Shown: positions 8,250 to 17,517 of the stretch, in pieces | How the letters are laid out: each line of letters opens with the position of its first letter | Position numbering within the stretch: the first letter of the stretch is position 1 | Source of the DNA: an uncultured Bacteroidales bacterium | GTDB taxonomy: Bacteria; Bacteroidota; Bacteroidia; Bacteroidales; UBA932 | Direction of reading: 5' to 3' | DNA length: 64,000 nucleotides | Assembly: GCA_944326265.1 (NCBI GenBank) | Contig: CALVDE010000013.1 | Location: 1-64,000 of the forward strand | Made by a program: the position numbers and the translations under genes | Notes under the pieces: generated by a model | The model's input: the letters and a program-made list of their open reading frames with translations, nothing else | Told to the model about the DNA's origin: nothing | Database searches by the model: none

Positions 8250-9548
8250 CTAGTATCTATTATGATTCAATCTCGCAGTGTCGAATAACATCGTATACAT
8301 GTTATTGCCTTTGGTGTCAATAATTTTCAACTTGCTTTGTATCTGATTGACTAATTCAATTATGCCTTCCTTACTCTGCGAGCTTAATGTGAACCTACCG
8401 AAATGTTGGGCTAATGTTCCTAAATATTTTTTTTCTACTGTGTCGCCTATGTGATAGTACTGCAAGAAGTCATCCACACCTTTCATATTTTTAATCTCAT
8501 CAAGTCCTTCTATCGACATAATTGTTCCACAGTTTAACGGAATCATCAATTGCGCAATTGATACATCTGATTTTGCATTTTCAATCCTACTAATTTCTTC
8601 TTTAGAAATAAGAGGCTCTCCCAACGCAAATCGAATCATCATTTCCATATCATTAATCTGCATTATCGACTGCGTAATCTTGTAAATCATTCCTCCGCTT
8701 AAACGGTATCCCATTTCATGGCAATATATTTTGCCTTTATATGGAATGGACTGAATAAATGCCACTCCGTTTTTAAGACCCATATCCGCAAACATCCGGC
8801 GTATATTAAGATCTAGATCACTTCTAAATGTGCTTATTATTCTAGAAGGATAATAAGTGAAAGCACTTATAAGATATTTTCTGTCTATTGGATCTACAAT
8901 GTAGGTGTCAAAAGCAAGATATGGATAATAGTTTCCATTGTCAAGAATATACCTGAAACTGAAAATAGACCCTCCGTTGTCTATATATTGTTCAATAATA
9001 GCATGTTTGCATACTGAAGCAGCTAATGCGGTTTCGTATGCTTTACGGACTTCATATCTATTTTTACAGATAGATATACCCTTGGAACTGCATCCGTCAA
9101 CAGGTTTTACAATGACTGGATATTCCACATGGCTATCTCCGTCCTCTGTCAGAAAAGATTCAATCCTATATTCAGCAGCTGTCGGAACATCATTTCTAAG
9201 ACAGTACTCCTTGAAAGTTTTTTTATTGGAACAAAGTTCCCATTGCTCAAGTGTACAGTAGCATGGAAGTTCCGCTTCCTTGCATAACTTTACCAGATTA
9301 CTGATATTGAACTCACTGGGCCCACAAAATGCTCCATCGATATTTTTTCGCCTTACCAATTTCACAAGTCCAGGTATGTCTGAAGTACTGATGTGTTCAA
9401 CATCGTCTGCCAGTTGCTTTGTCGGACTTGTCTGGGTTGAATCATCTGTAATTACGACATGCACTCCCATAGATTTAGCAATTCTTACTAAATCATAAGA
9501 AGCGGATGTTCCTCCCAAAACCAATAATTTTTTACCTTGTAAAGCCAT
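8250..9548 (-). CDS. ATP-grasp ligase-like protein (first)
   Basis: The 432-residue protein has a pre-ATP-grasp domain (LLVLGGTSASYDLVRIA), an ATP-grasp fold with VKPVDGCSSKGI as the flexible ATP loop, and CHEMGYRLSGG near the metal/phosphate site. Members couple a carboxylate, through an acyl phosphate, to an amine or thiol. In a polysaccharide locus it could amidate a sugar carboxylate or attach a carboxylic acid to an amino sugar. The C-terminal hundred residues are not assignable. It sits 35 bases downstream of the phosphoglycosyl transferase gene. Confidence 0.75.
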   Translation of the reverse strand: MALQGKKLLVLGGTSASYDLVRIAKSMGVHVVITDDSTQTSPTKQLADDVEHISTSDIPGLVKLVRRKNIDGAFCGPSEFNISNLVKLCKEAELPCYCTLEQWELCSNKKTFKEYCLRNDVPTAAEYRIESFLTEDGDSHVEYPVIVKPVDGCSSKGISICKNRYEVRKAYETALAASVCKHAIIEQYIDNGGSIFSFRYILDNGNYYPYLAFDTYIVDPIDRKYLISAFTYYPSRIISTFRSDLDLNIRRMFADMGLKNGVAFIQSIPYKGKIYCHEMGYRLSGGMIYKITQSIMQINDMEMMIRFALGEPLISKEEISRIENAKSDVSIAQLMIPLNCGTIMSIEGLDEIKNMKGVDDFLQYYHIGDTVEKKYLGTLAQHFGRFTLSSQSKEGIIELVNQIQSKLKIIDTKGNNMYTMLFDTARLNHNRY

Positions 9549-9583
9549 AGTAATGCAATTTTTTAAGTATCCGTAATGAGATT

Positions 9584-10180
9584 TTATGCATTATTGACAT
9601 TTTTGCGGGTTATTACCGTGTAAACGGTCTTGAAGATTACTTTGATATCCATCAAAAATGTCAAATTATCAGCATAATATGCATCCCATTTAAATTTATC
9701 TTCTTGTGTGACGCTGTTGCGAAAGTAGGCTTGTGTGTAGCCTGTAATTCCAGGTTTTACGCTATAGCTCTTACGATGCACTTCCGTTAGATTTTCAAGA
9801 ATGACATCCTTGTTGTATAACTTGGGCCTTGGTCCGACAAAACTCATGTTTCCTAAAAATACATTCAGAAATTGAGGGAATTCGTCCAGGCTGGTTTTCC
9901 GCAAGAAATGTCCTATAGGTGTTACACGCGGGTCATTATCACTACTGTATGTCGAACCGTCAGGACTTTTTAAATCAGGAGAATTTACATACATCGATCT
10001 AAATTTGAACATCTTGAACGGTTTGTAATTTTTCCCGGCCCTTGTCGCAATGTAAAAAACAGGTCCTTTGTCTGTTAACCAAATTATTGGTGCAATAAAT
10101 AATATTTCTAAAGCGACAAAGGGTAGTGCCAATAATGAGCCAATGATATCCAATAGTCTTTTAAAAAAACGAGTGTACAT
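9584..10180 (-). CDS. PglC-like monotopic phosphoglycosyl transferase
   Basis: The 198-residue length and layout match the minimal bacterial sugar transferase family (PF02397). There is an N-terminal re-entrant membrane helix (about residues 8-35), then KFRSM (59-63), the catalytic Asp99-Glu100 pair in SLDEFPQ, VGPRP (about 115-119) and VKPGITGYTQ. It moves a sugar-1-phosphate from a UDP-sugar to undecaprenyl phosphate, starting repeat-unit assembly. Its place inside the block makes it the likely initiating enzyme of this glycan. UDP-N-acetylated amino sugars are common donors in the PglC class, but the donor here is not determined. Confidence 0.9.
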   Translation of the reverse strand: MYTRFFKRLLDIIGSLLALPFVALEILFIAPIIWLTDKGPVFYIATRAGKNYKPFKMFKFRSMYVNSPDLKSPDGSTYSSDNDPRVTPIGHFLRKTSLDEFPQFLNVFLGNMSFVGPRPKLYNKDVILENLTEVHRKSYSVKPGITGYTQAYFRNSVTQEDKFKWDAYYADNLTFLMDIKVIFKTVYTVITRKNVNNA

Positions 10181-10195
10181 ATAGTTTGTCTTTTC

Positions 10196-11380
10196 TTAAC
10201 CGATTTTTACTGTCATTTTTGATATTGCTTTTAAGCATGAAGAAATGGCGGAATTGACGGTATCAGATTGCGCGATGACGTATGCTATTCTATCATCACT
10301 ACTGTGAATTCCGGATAAAATATCTCCTTTATTCAGGATTAAACTGATTTCTCGTATATCCTGAATAGATATTGCCTCATTAATTCCATCAATCCCTAGG
10401 AAAACACCTTTTTTCTCTGGCATTAGGAAGCGAATTGCAGAACATTTACTATATTTTCCGGTTAGATCAGGCTCTTCTCCACAAAGGGTTTTGATAGTTT
10501 CTTTCAGCATATCTATTCCTGTAGAAAGTCTTACGAGATGCGAGGTTATGCAATCTCCTCCAAGTCGTGCTCCTAATTCGATTAATTTAGGTCCGTTTTC
10601 AGTGACCATAATTTCGACATGAGCCGGTCCAATATTAATTCCAATCGCTTCGACAGCACGAACAGCCAAATCTTTTATATTTTCTACAATCTGCGAAGAA
10701 AGAGTTGATGGTTGATTGTGTCCTGTTTCTACAAAATGTGGAGCACCAGTTGTGGTTTTGTCTGTCACTTGGAGAACATGTGTCTTGCCATTATAAGTAA
10801 GTGTCTCAACACTCACTTCCTTTCCGCTCATAAACTCTTCTATAATTACGTTACCCGATTTTGATTGTTTAAGACTGTAATTATATGCGGAACGTATTTT
10901 ATCTGCGGAATCAACGAAAACGACACCTCTGCTGGCAGCATTGTCTGTAGGCTTGATAATACAAGGATATGTTATAGTGTTTACAATCTGTTCAAATTCG
11001 TTTTGCGATTGGACGATTTTATACCATGGGGATTCAATATTGTGACTCTTGAATGTCTCTATCATTATAGCCTTATCTGTAGCCCTCACAGCCGTCTCAT
11101 AGCTAATTCCGACTAGTCCCAGTTTTTCACATGCCTTGGCGACTGCACGCATAGGCATATCCGTTGCAAGAGTCAGGAACCCATCTGCACCAAAATGTTT
11201 TGCGGCATTAAAGACACCTTCTTCATCGGTTGTACTTACATTGAAATACTTATCAGCATAGTGGATACCTATAGCATGTGGGTTATAATCAATTACTCCT
11301 ACATTATAACCCATTTCTTTTGCAGCGATAATTCCCGGAAGTTGCTCAATGGCTGCTCCCATTACCATTATATTTTTCAT
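10196..11380 (-). CDS. ATP-grasp carboxylate-amine ligase-like protein (second)
   Basis: The 394-residue protein resembles PurK/BacD-type ATP-grasp ligases. A pre-grasp domain (MVMGAAIEQLPGI, VIDYNPHA) is followed by the ATP loop IKPTDNAASRGV, then HVEIM and LIELGARLGGD, which carry the Mg-binding acidic residues. Such enzymes form amide bonds from a carboxylate and an amine. It differs clearly from the first ATP-grasp protein, so two separate ligations or a two-step modification are possible. It overlaps the PIG-L deacetylase gene by ATGA, suggesting that the deacetylase frees the amine this ligase then modifies. That link is inference. Confidence 0.78.
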   Translation of the reverse strand: MKNIMVMGAAIEQLPGIIAAKEMGYNVGVIDYNPHAIGIHYADKYFNVSTTDEEGVFNAAKHFGADGFLTLATDMPMRAVAKACEKLGLVGISYETAVRATDKAIMIETFKSHNIESPWYKIVQSQNEFEQIVNTITYPCIIKPTDNAASRGVVFVDSADKIRSAYNYSLKQSKSGNVIIEEFMSGKEVSVETLTYNGKTHVLQVTDKTTTGAPHFVETGHNQPSTLSSQIVENIKDLAVRAVEAIGINIGPAHVEIMVTENGPKLIELGARLGGDCITSHLVRLSTGIDMLKETIKTLCGEEPDLTGKYSKCSAIRFLMPEKKGVFLGIDGINEAISIQDIREISLILNKGDILSGIHSSDDRIAYVIAQSDTVNSAISSCLKAISKMTVKIG

Positions 11381-12030
11381 CTGTCAATTTTTCTGATTGT
11401 CACAAAAGATTCTGCGGCCTCCATGCAGCACTGATTGCCTGTAAATAGTGCTAAATTTCTTAATGACTGGGATGAACGTGGGTGAGGATACTCTCTTATT
11501 TCACTTATATAACATTCAAAAGCCTTGATTTTTCTTTCTAACTGATTTGTAATATCAACCCAGTATGTAGGAATAAAAGGCATTGTGTAGCCAAGTTCTG
11601 TACTTCCCACTGTATAAAAAGCGAAAATTTCTTCAACAAATTCAGCAGTCGGTCTTAAAGCCACGTTAGCTGATTCAAAAACAATCCGATGGTCTCTATT
11701 CAAATCACCTCCATGCTGTATGTATATTCTTTGTGGACAATAGTCACTGATGATTTTTTCCAGCGAAATATTCAAATCAACCAAAGAAATTGTATCCAGG
11801 CGTTGATCAGGGTATCCTAGTCTGTATATTTGGGAAACACCCATTAATTTAGCTGCACGTTCCGTATAGTCCTTTTGGTTGTATTGTTCTTTCTTGTAGC
11901 GGAGTGATTCTCCTTCGCAGACAATTATACTTCTTACCTCATCACCGTTGTCTGTATGACGAATGACGGTTCCACCGCATCCAAGTAATTCATCATCAGG
12001 ATGTGCTGCAATAACAAGGATCCTTTTCAT
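11377..12030 (-). CDS. PIG-L family N-deacetylase
   Basis: The 217-residue protein starts with the zinc-site motif AAHPDDELLGCGG (His10, Asp12, Asp13) and has a second metal motif around GGDLNRDHR. PIG-L family enzymes remove N-acetyl groups from GlcNAc-type sugars or related amides. It has no signal peptide, so it should act in the cytoplasm on a nucleotide sugar or lipid-linked intermediate. It overlaps both neighbours by 4 bases, an LpxD-like N-acyltransferase upstream and an ATP-grasp ligase downstream. This suggests exchange of the acetyl group for another acyl group. Confidence 0.88.
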   Translation of the reverse strand: MKRILVIAAHPDDELLGCGGTVIRHTDNGDEVRSIIVCEGESLRYKKEQYNQKDYTERAAKLMGVSQIYRLGYPDQRLDTISLVDLNISLEKIISDYCPQRIYIQHGGDLNRDHRIVFESANVALRPTAEFVEEIFAFYTVGSTELGYTMPFIPTYWVDITNQLERKIKAFECYISEIREYPHPRSSQSLRNLALFTGNQCCMEAAESFVTIRKIDR

Positions 12031-12944
12031 ATTTTTTCGTTTCTGATTATTTCTTTAGCAGGTATTCCTGCAACTGTAACATTATCCCTGACATCTTTAA
12101 CAACTACGGCACCCATCCCCACGACACTTCTGCTGCCGACTTTTCTTTGATCGCGAATCATGCTTGTTGCAACCCAGCTGTCATCTCCAATATGTACACT
12201 TCCCATTATTGTTGAGCCGGCTATAACTCGTACTCTTTTTCCGATGACAATATTGTGGGCAATATGACATAAATTGTCTATTTTAGAATAATCACCTATA
12301 ATTGTGTCGTCAATGGTTCCTCTACAAACGCACGTACAGGACCCGATCAATACGTTATTCCCCAGTGTAACACCTCCATAATGTGGTACTGGTATCAATT
12401 TCCCTTTTTCTTCTATGTATTGATATCCGCATTCTCCTAATATTGCACCGCTTTGTATTACGCAGTTGTCACCTATCCTGACTTTACCTTTGATGACAAC
12501 GTTAGAGCCAATGTGACAGTTCTTACCAATTACGGCTTTTGAAGATATATGCGAAAAAGGGCCGACGGATGTGCCGGGTCCGATTTTAGCGCCTTCTTCG
12601 ATAAAGGCTTTTTCTGAGAGGGTCTCAATTGTATCTTCTTTCCAATAATGATCAAGAATGAAAAAGAAAACGGCTTTTGGGTCATCTGTTTTCAATTGGC
12701 ATACAGCATTTGGTATGCTTTGAAGACAATTAGGTGTTACAATACATGAAAATTGTTGGTTTTCAGTTATGTTAGCGGCTATAAGGTAGTTTTCGTTCCG
12801 CACCCAGGTTATTGTGCCATTCTTGTAGTTGGATAAACTGGAAAAACCATTAATGGAAGAAGACAGATTTCCCTCTGCTTTTACTTTATATCCATTTCCC
12901 GAGAGTAAATTAACGATTTCAGAAATAACAATACCGTTGTCCAT
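12027..12944 (-). CDS. LpxD-like left-handed beta-helix N-acyltransferase
   Basis: From the ATG at 12944 (305 residues) the protein has an LpxD-like N-terminal nucleotide-binding domain, then hexapeptide repeats (for example IGPGTSVGPFSHI and IGKNCHIGSNVVI). It keeps the catalytic-type histidine motif HIAHNIVIG of LpxD. An upstream in-frame start would overlap the polymerase gene by about 40 bases and lacks similarity. Lipid A LpxD is normally encoded with other lipid A genes, so this copy probably N-acylates an amino sugar of the surface glycan. The acyl donor could be ACP- or CoA-linked and is not evident. Confidence 0.8.
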   Translation of the reverse strand: MDNGIVISEIVNLLSGNGYKVKAEGNLSSSINGFSSLSNYKNGTITWVRNENYLIAANITENQQFSCIVTPNCLQSIPNAVCQLKTDDPKAVFFFILDHYWKEDTIETLSEKAFIEEGAKIGPGTSVGPFSHISSKAVIGKNCHIGSNVVIKGKVRIGDNCVIQSGAILGECGYQYIEEKGKLIPVPHYGGVTLGNNVLIGSCTCVCRGTIDDTIIGDYSKIDNLCHIAHNIVIGKRVRVIAGSTIMGSVHIGDDSWVATSMIRDQRKVGSRSVVGMGAVVVKDVRDNVTVAGIPAKEIIRNEKI

Positions 12945-12966
12945 TGTGTCAGATGTTTTTTTGAAT

Positions 12967-14193
12967 TTAACCTTGTGCAATACGAAAAAGAGGCTTGAAA
13001 TCAGCATGTTGACTTAGATAGTCTTTTGATATATACATGAAAAGCAGGAACAGATATATAAACATGTTGTTGTAAACCTCAAATTGGGACATAAGAAGGA
13101 ATACTGCGGATGTGAATATCAACATTTGTCTTTGATAAAGATTTGCAATGGACTTGATCTGATTGATCCCAGCTATAACAAAAATTACGAATATAACAAA
13201 TCCGACTAAACCTCCATTTAATAGTATATGTAGAATAATATTGTGGGGGTTAACAAAGCCGTTTAATAATAGTTCATATGATTCTTTATCGCAGACTCCA
13301 TATCCAATGATCGGGCTGTGTGATATCTGAAAGTCGGCATATAGCCAAACTCTCGTTCTTGATGAGAATGTCATGTCTTTCCCGAAACTTTCTACAATTT
13401 GACTGACTATAGGGATATCAAGAACGGAGAAAAAAGGAATGACGAATGTTATAAAGAATAATATAATGCCGATAAAGAGAGAAATACTTCCGAGCTTAAT
13501 TAATTTAGGATTTTTAACAAAAATAGCAACAATTAAGATTAAGGCAAAGCCTACACTGGCCGTTACTGAGCCTTCAAGTGCCACCGACAAAAAGCAAACT
13601 GATAAAAGAGGGATGATACTGCTGATTTTGCCTTTTTTACTGAAAAGAGCTATTAAATTGATAAAAATAGCTGGAACAAATATTGCTCCAAATTGATTGT
13701 AATTCGTTGATAGGAGATAGACCTCTGTCCCTTCATAATAGCCGAAAAATCCTGGTAAAAATAATATAAAGAAGAAATTCAGGTATATTATAAAAGAGAA
13801 TGTGAATGCCAAAACTGCAGCAACTTGTTTTTTCTGATATATTATACTCAATGACAACAGCCATCTTATGGCTAATGTTTTCATAATAATAGGAAAGTGA
13901 GAAAGCCAACTGTTTCCATTTAAAATCGAAGAAATAATCAGCCATGCAAAGAAAACAAGCAGAATGCAGTCATATTTTGTAATAACAGCTTTTTTTTTCT
14001 TAATGCAAATTATAACATGTATAATGAAACTTAATATAAATACTACTTTTGACAGCAGGCTTAGAACCGGTATCATAAAAGGCAATACGTGTTCCAATTG
14101 AAAACATCCGCTGGCAATGGTAATAAAGAAAGCTCCAAACAAAATAATTTTAGCAGCAATTGATAAATTATAATTCTTTATTAATGTCTGCAT
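12967..14193 (-). CDS. O-antigen/capsule polymerase (Wzy-like)
   Basis: The 408-residue product is almost entirely hydrophobic, with about ten to twelve membrane segments and a larger loop near residues 270-310 that contains SSRTRVW and HNIILHILLNGG. This pattern fits the O-antigen ligase/polymerase (Wzy_C/PF04932) family, which links lipid-bound repeat units at the periplasmic face. It lies between the flippase and the LpxD-like gene, overlapping the flippase by 13 bases. Wzy sequences diverge strongly, so the assignment rests on topology, the loop and context. Confidence 0.8.
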   Translation of the reverse strand: MQTLIKNYNLSIAAKIILFGAFFITIASGCFQLEHVLPFMIPVLSLLSKVVFILSFIIHVIICIKKKKAVITKYDCILLVFFAWLIISSILNGNSWLSHFPIIMKTLAIRWLLSLSIIYQKKQVAAVLAFTFSFIIYLNFFFILFLPGFFGYYEGTEVYLLSTNYNQFGAIFVPAIFINLIALFSKKGKISSIIPLLSVCFLSVALEGSVTASVGFALILIVAIFVKNPKLIKLGSISLFIGIILFFITFVIPFFSVLDIPIVSQIVESFGKDMTFSSRTRVWLYADFQISHSPIIGYGVCDKESYELLLNGFVNPHNIILHILLNGGLVGFVIFVIFVIAGINQIKSIANLYQRQMLIFTSAVFLLMSQFEVYNNMFIYLFLLFMYISKDYLSQHADFKPLFRIAQG

Positions 14194-15722
14194 ATATGTT
14201 TTTGGAAGAATCCAATGATAAAAAGGAATATACTTTTTACTTTATTCTTCTCTGTGCTGTTCATTGAAAAAAAATATGTACTTGTGAAAAGTACAATTAC
14301 AGACGTAATGAATGTGAATAGAAATCTAAGGTGTAAGTTTACGAATATAACAACAATGGAACAGGCAAAAACTGTTAATAGTACAGGAAGAAAACATTTA
14401 TATATAACTTCTTTAATATATTTTTGAATGTCCAGGCAATCTGTGTGTTTAAGCAAAGGCAGTCTAATAAAAGCGGATAATGCTTCGGCTCCGATATAGC
14501 AGAGTGCTAAGGAGTAAAAAGGAGCCCCATAATATAAGCAGAGTATTACTGTCGGGATGACTAGTAACTTAGGCGTTGAAGTAATAAGAACAAAAGTTTT
14601 AATATTGCCTATTGCGTGTTTTGCCGAACCTAATCCATCTGTCAACTGATTGATTAATGCCGCTATTAGAATCATTGAAGCGAAAAAGCCTGCTTTTTCA
14701 GGAACAACTTTGAGCCATACACTTAGTATGTTGTTCATTTCAAACAGGATGGGAATAGTGACAGCACTTAGTAATAAAAAAGAATATTTACATTGAAGCC
14801 TTGCCAAATTCCATACATGCTCCCTGTTATTCGCACCCTCTGACTTAACGAGTTGTGGATTTATTGCATTGCCTAGAGATGAACTTACAAAATTCACGGC
14901 TCCTGAAACTTGTATTCCTATGCCGTAAGCAGCGTTCAATAGAGTGCTGTAAAACTTGTTGATTACCAGTGCTAATCCCTGAGTCCGTCCTACAATACAT
15001 AGAGAATGATAGATTATCCACCCTGTGAAAGAGAAGATTTCTTTGATGTATCTGAAATCAAATGATTTTAACCCTATTATCCGACACTCTTTATATTTAA
15101 CGAAATCATAAATTGCAAATGCGATAATGTTAAAAAAATTAATAGCAAGCATTAAACATCCATAGACAATTAATTTGTCGTAGGAAACAAATGCTAAAAT
15201 AATCGCAAGTATGAACTTTAAGAAACCGTCTATTATTTCTATGAAAGATGTATAAATAATATTCTCATGAGAGATAAGTAACGCTTTAAAAGGAGCTGTC
15301 AATACAGAGATAAAAAGCATCAATACAACAAATTGGTATATAGTCTTTGCTGCGCCAGTCCTTTCAGCAGGGATATTTAAAAAACCGTCAAATAAGAAAA
15401 AGCTCAGTATTTCAAAAATAAAGATAAGCAACAACCCAATTATTACATGAAGAATCAGGCTGTTGTTAAAGATACGGTTTACGTCTTGTATATTTTTTTT
15501 ACCCTGATAATAAGATATGTATCTCTGTGTAGACTGAGTAAGTGCATTTACTATAAATGAAAGCATCGATACGATGCCTGCGACTAATGAATATATGCCA
15601 AAGTCACTTTCACCTAAAGCGACCAGTATCAGCCTAGATGACCATAATGACAATATGACATTAATTAATGTTCTGGTATATTGTGCAGCAGTATTTACAA
15701 TTATCCTGCTAGAGGCTTTCAT
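14181..15722 (-). CDS. Polysaccharide flippase (Wzx-like, MOP superfamily)
   Basis: The 513-residue protein has twelve or more predicted membrane helices and the typical start of Bacteroidota Wzx proteins, with LWSSRLILVALGESDFGIYSL (split here as LWSSRLILVALG and ESDFGIYSL) in the first hairpin. It should flip undecaprenyl-linked repeat units across the inner membrane. It overlaps the polymerase start by 13 bases and follows the TupA-type gene by 16 bases, consistent with one Wzx/Wzy operon. Codon use is AT-rich like its neighbours. Confidence 0.88.
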   Translation of the reverse strand: MKASSRIIVNTAAQYTRTLINVILSLWSSRLILVALGESDFGIYSLVAGIVSMLSFIVNALTQSTQRYISYYQGKKNIQDVNRIFNNSLILHVIIGLLLIFIFEILSFFLFDGFLNIPAERTGAAKTIYQFVVLMLFISVLTAPFKALLISHENIIYTSFIEIIDGFLKFILAIILAFVSYDKLIVYGCLMLAINFFNIIAFAIYDFVKYKECRIIGLKSFDFRYIKEIFSFTGWIIYHSLCIVGRTQGLALVINKFYSTLLNAAYGIGIQVSGAVNFVSSSLGNAINPQLVKSEGANNREHVWNLARLQCKYSFLLLSAVTIPILFEMNNILSVWLKVVPEKAGFFASMILIAALINQLTDGLGSAKHAIGNIKTFVLITSTPKLLVIPTVILCLYYGAPFYSLALCYIGAEALSAFIRLPLLKHTDCLDIQKYIKEVIYKCFLPVLLTVFACSIVVIFVNLHLRFLFTFITSVIVLFTSTYFFSMNSTEKNKVKSIFLFIIGFFQKHICRH

Positions 15723-15738
15723 GGAAGTATGACCTATT

Positions 15739-16629
15739 TCATTTTAATTTGATGACATTTCTATCTACTTCCGCTCCCAATATTTGATCGAACTCCGGCG
15801 TAAAATCTATGTCCCTGCCTGCTGAATTTGTAAGAGTAAGCTCACCAATATATACCTTACCATTAACTTCATACAAGTCAACTCTTATTTCAGGAAACCC
15901 TTGAGAGAGTATTCTGCATACTTTTAATTGCTCATTTAAAAGTGTCGGCCTATCAACATTGTTTTTCAGTTCTTTTCTATTTATGAATTCTTCGTGAGGA
16001 TTCCATTCAGTATCGTAAACCTGAATCTTAAATTTGTGTGCCTGAGAAAAATCTCTCTCAGATATGACTTGAGCATAAGTGGGCCTACCATTAAAACAAA
16101 ACCACTTGTAGTCAATAAGTGGTAAGTTGTCAGTTGTTTCTAAAAACTCTTCAATTATTATTTTTCTTGGAATTTTAATATAGTGAGGCTCTGCAGAAAG
16201 ATAGCCAAATGGAGTTTTTAACCATTTTTTACATTTTTTCTTTATCTGATCCTCGTCAATACATTTCTTGTCTTTGACTACTATTACCTGAGCACACCCG
16301 TTATTTGCCTTAATAACAAATTTGTCAGGAAGCTGGCTGAAATCTATTTTATCAACATTGTCATAGACTCCATACAATTCAGGTAAATATTCTCCAAGTC
16401 CTTTATTTACAACATACTCTCTTACCTTGTATTTATCAGCTAAAGTTGTCCACAAAGAAGTATCGGAATTAAATTCCAGCCAACAAACCCATTCATTGAA
16501 GGTTTTTGGATTATCCCAATTAATATCTTTGCCCATTCTTTTTTTATACAATAATGAGCATAACTGTTTAGGACAGAATCTGCCTAAAAAATAGTAGTAA
16601 GTTTTTGCTAAAATACTTCTAACTTTCAT
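15739..16629 (-). CDS. TupA-type ATP-grasp glycosyltransferase-locus protein
   Basis: The 296-residue protein matches the ATPgrasp_TupA family (PF14305), common in polysaccharide loci. It shows the NPKTFNEW motif, LADKYKVREYV, the FVIKANNG loop, IEEFLE, DYKWFCFNG and late acidic GELTL and FTPEFD elements. TupA of Bacillus helps make the polyglutamate part of teichuronopeptide, so members may ligate amino acids or other groups onto glycans. ATG at 16629 is preferred to a TTG at 16674. It is the first gene of the AT-rich block. A third ATP-grasp enzyme in one locus is notable. Confidence 0.8.
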   Translation of the reverse strand: MKVRSILAKTYYYFLGRFCPKQLCSLLYKKRMGKDINWDNPKTFNEWVCWLEFNSDTSLWTTLADKYKVREYVVNKGLGEYLPELYGVYDNVDKIDFSQLPDKFVIKANNGCAQVIVVKDKKCIDEDQIKKKCKKWLKTPFGYLSAEPHYIKIPRKIIIEEFLETTDNLPLIDYKWFCFNGRPTYAQVISERDFSQAHKFKIQVYDTEWNPHEEFINRKELKNNVDRPTLLNEQLKVCRILSQGFPEIRVDLYEVNGKVYIGELTLTNSAGRDIDFTPEFDQILGAEVDRNVIKLK

Positions 16630-17075
16630 TTCGGTTATTTTGCATAAGTGGTAGGGAGATATTTTATCAGGCAACTCTTTGCACGGTGCATACCGTTGTT
16701 TCTCCGTTTCTTTGTGTGGATTTTTATATTATCTATGACCAAATAGCCTCGAGAAGATACAGCCTGCCGTGCTCCTGCACTTAATCGAAGACTTTCCACA
16801 TAAAAAAATAGTCACAGAGTACTGACCATGCTGCGAGATTCTGCGAAAGCCTCTATCCTTCAATTGCTCCCGAAAAACACGCCTTGTTCGTCGTGCAACA
16901 TGACTGAATATGCTGTACATACAACCACGTGCAGAAAATTTTCCGGACTGTCTTTTTCTTCAGGGATTCTGACACTGGTCAGTAAGATTATCTTCTTTTA
17001 CTTTATGACGGCCGCAAGCCTGTCAGGATCACGGCGGGTATATAAAAATTTGAAATATAGACGATTTACACAAGA
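16630..17075. other. Gap upstream of the glycan block
   Basis: No convincing gene is seen. Two short ORFs on opposite strands (63 and 83 codons) overlap each other and resemble nothing I recognise. The stretch should hold the promoter of the AT-rich glycan operon, but no clean TAnnTTTG box was found on the minus strand. Confidence 0.4.
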
Positions 17076-17517
17076 CTAAACATTATCCACCGAATCTCCA
17101 AATACTTCCCTCATCCACAATTTCAGGTCGCAATACATCTTGCGGGTTCTTAAAACTGAAGCGGGAGATATGCCGGAGCTGGATTTTTCCTCCTCCTCAG
17201 AGCCGAAAAGCAGGATACGAACGTTTGCGTTTAGTATTCGGTATTTTCCGCTGCAGCCTGTTTTTTATATGGCCGGGAACGGACATCATATCTATACTGT
17301 AATTGCACAGAGAGAACATTGAGACGACATTACACATTCTGTCGTCAATGATAAACACGAAATTTCTAGAGAGCATCTCGCTCCCATACTGTAATGCTTC
17401 ATTGTGAAAATAGTCGTCTACTTCTTTATTGCCGCATAGAAAAGCATTGATATCTATATAATCTGTCAAGGCGACACTAACGCAATGCTCCTTCAGATTG
17501 AAATTCTCCCGCCTCAT
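17076..17517 (-). pseudogene. Decayed GNAT N-acetyltransferase gene
   Basis: The first 106 codons (17517 to 17197) match the N-terminal half of small Bacteroidota GNAT acetyltransferases: EVDDYFHNEAL, SRNFVFIIDD, then NTKRKRSYPAFRL. The frame stops exactly where the acetyl-CoA-binding core should follow. In another frame, immediately downstream, the typical family C-terminus appears (an acidic EEEEKSSS run, TRKMYCDLKLW, stop at 17076). The central 60-80 residues with the cofactor loop are missing, so an internal deletion with frameshift is inferred. No acetyltransferase activity should remain. The upstream small ORF overlaps its start, in the style of toxin-antitoxin pairs. Confidence 0.7.

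Noticed and set aside
16729..17079. Two overlapping short frames as transposase or Cas2 remnants
   Set aside because: No motif could be recognised on either strand.
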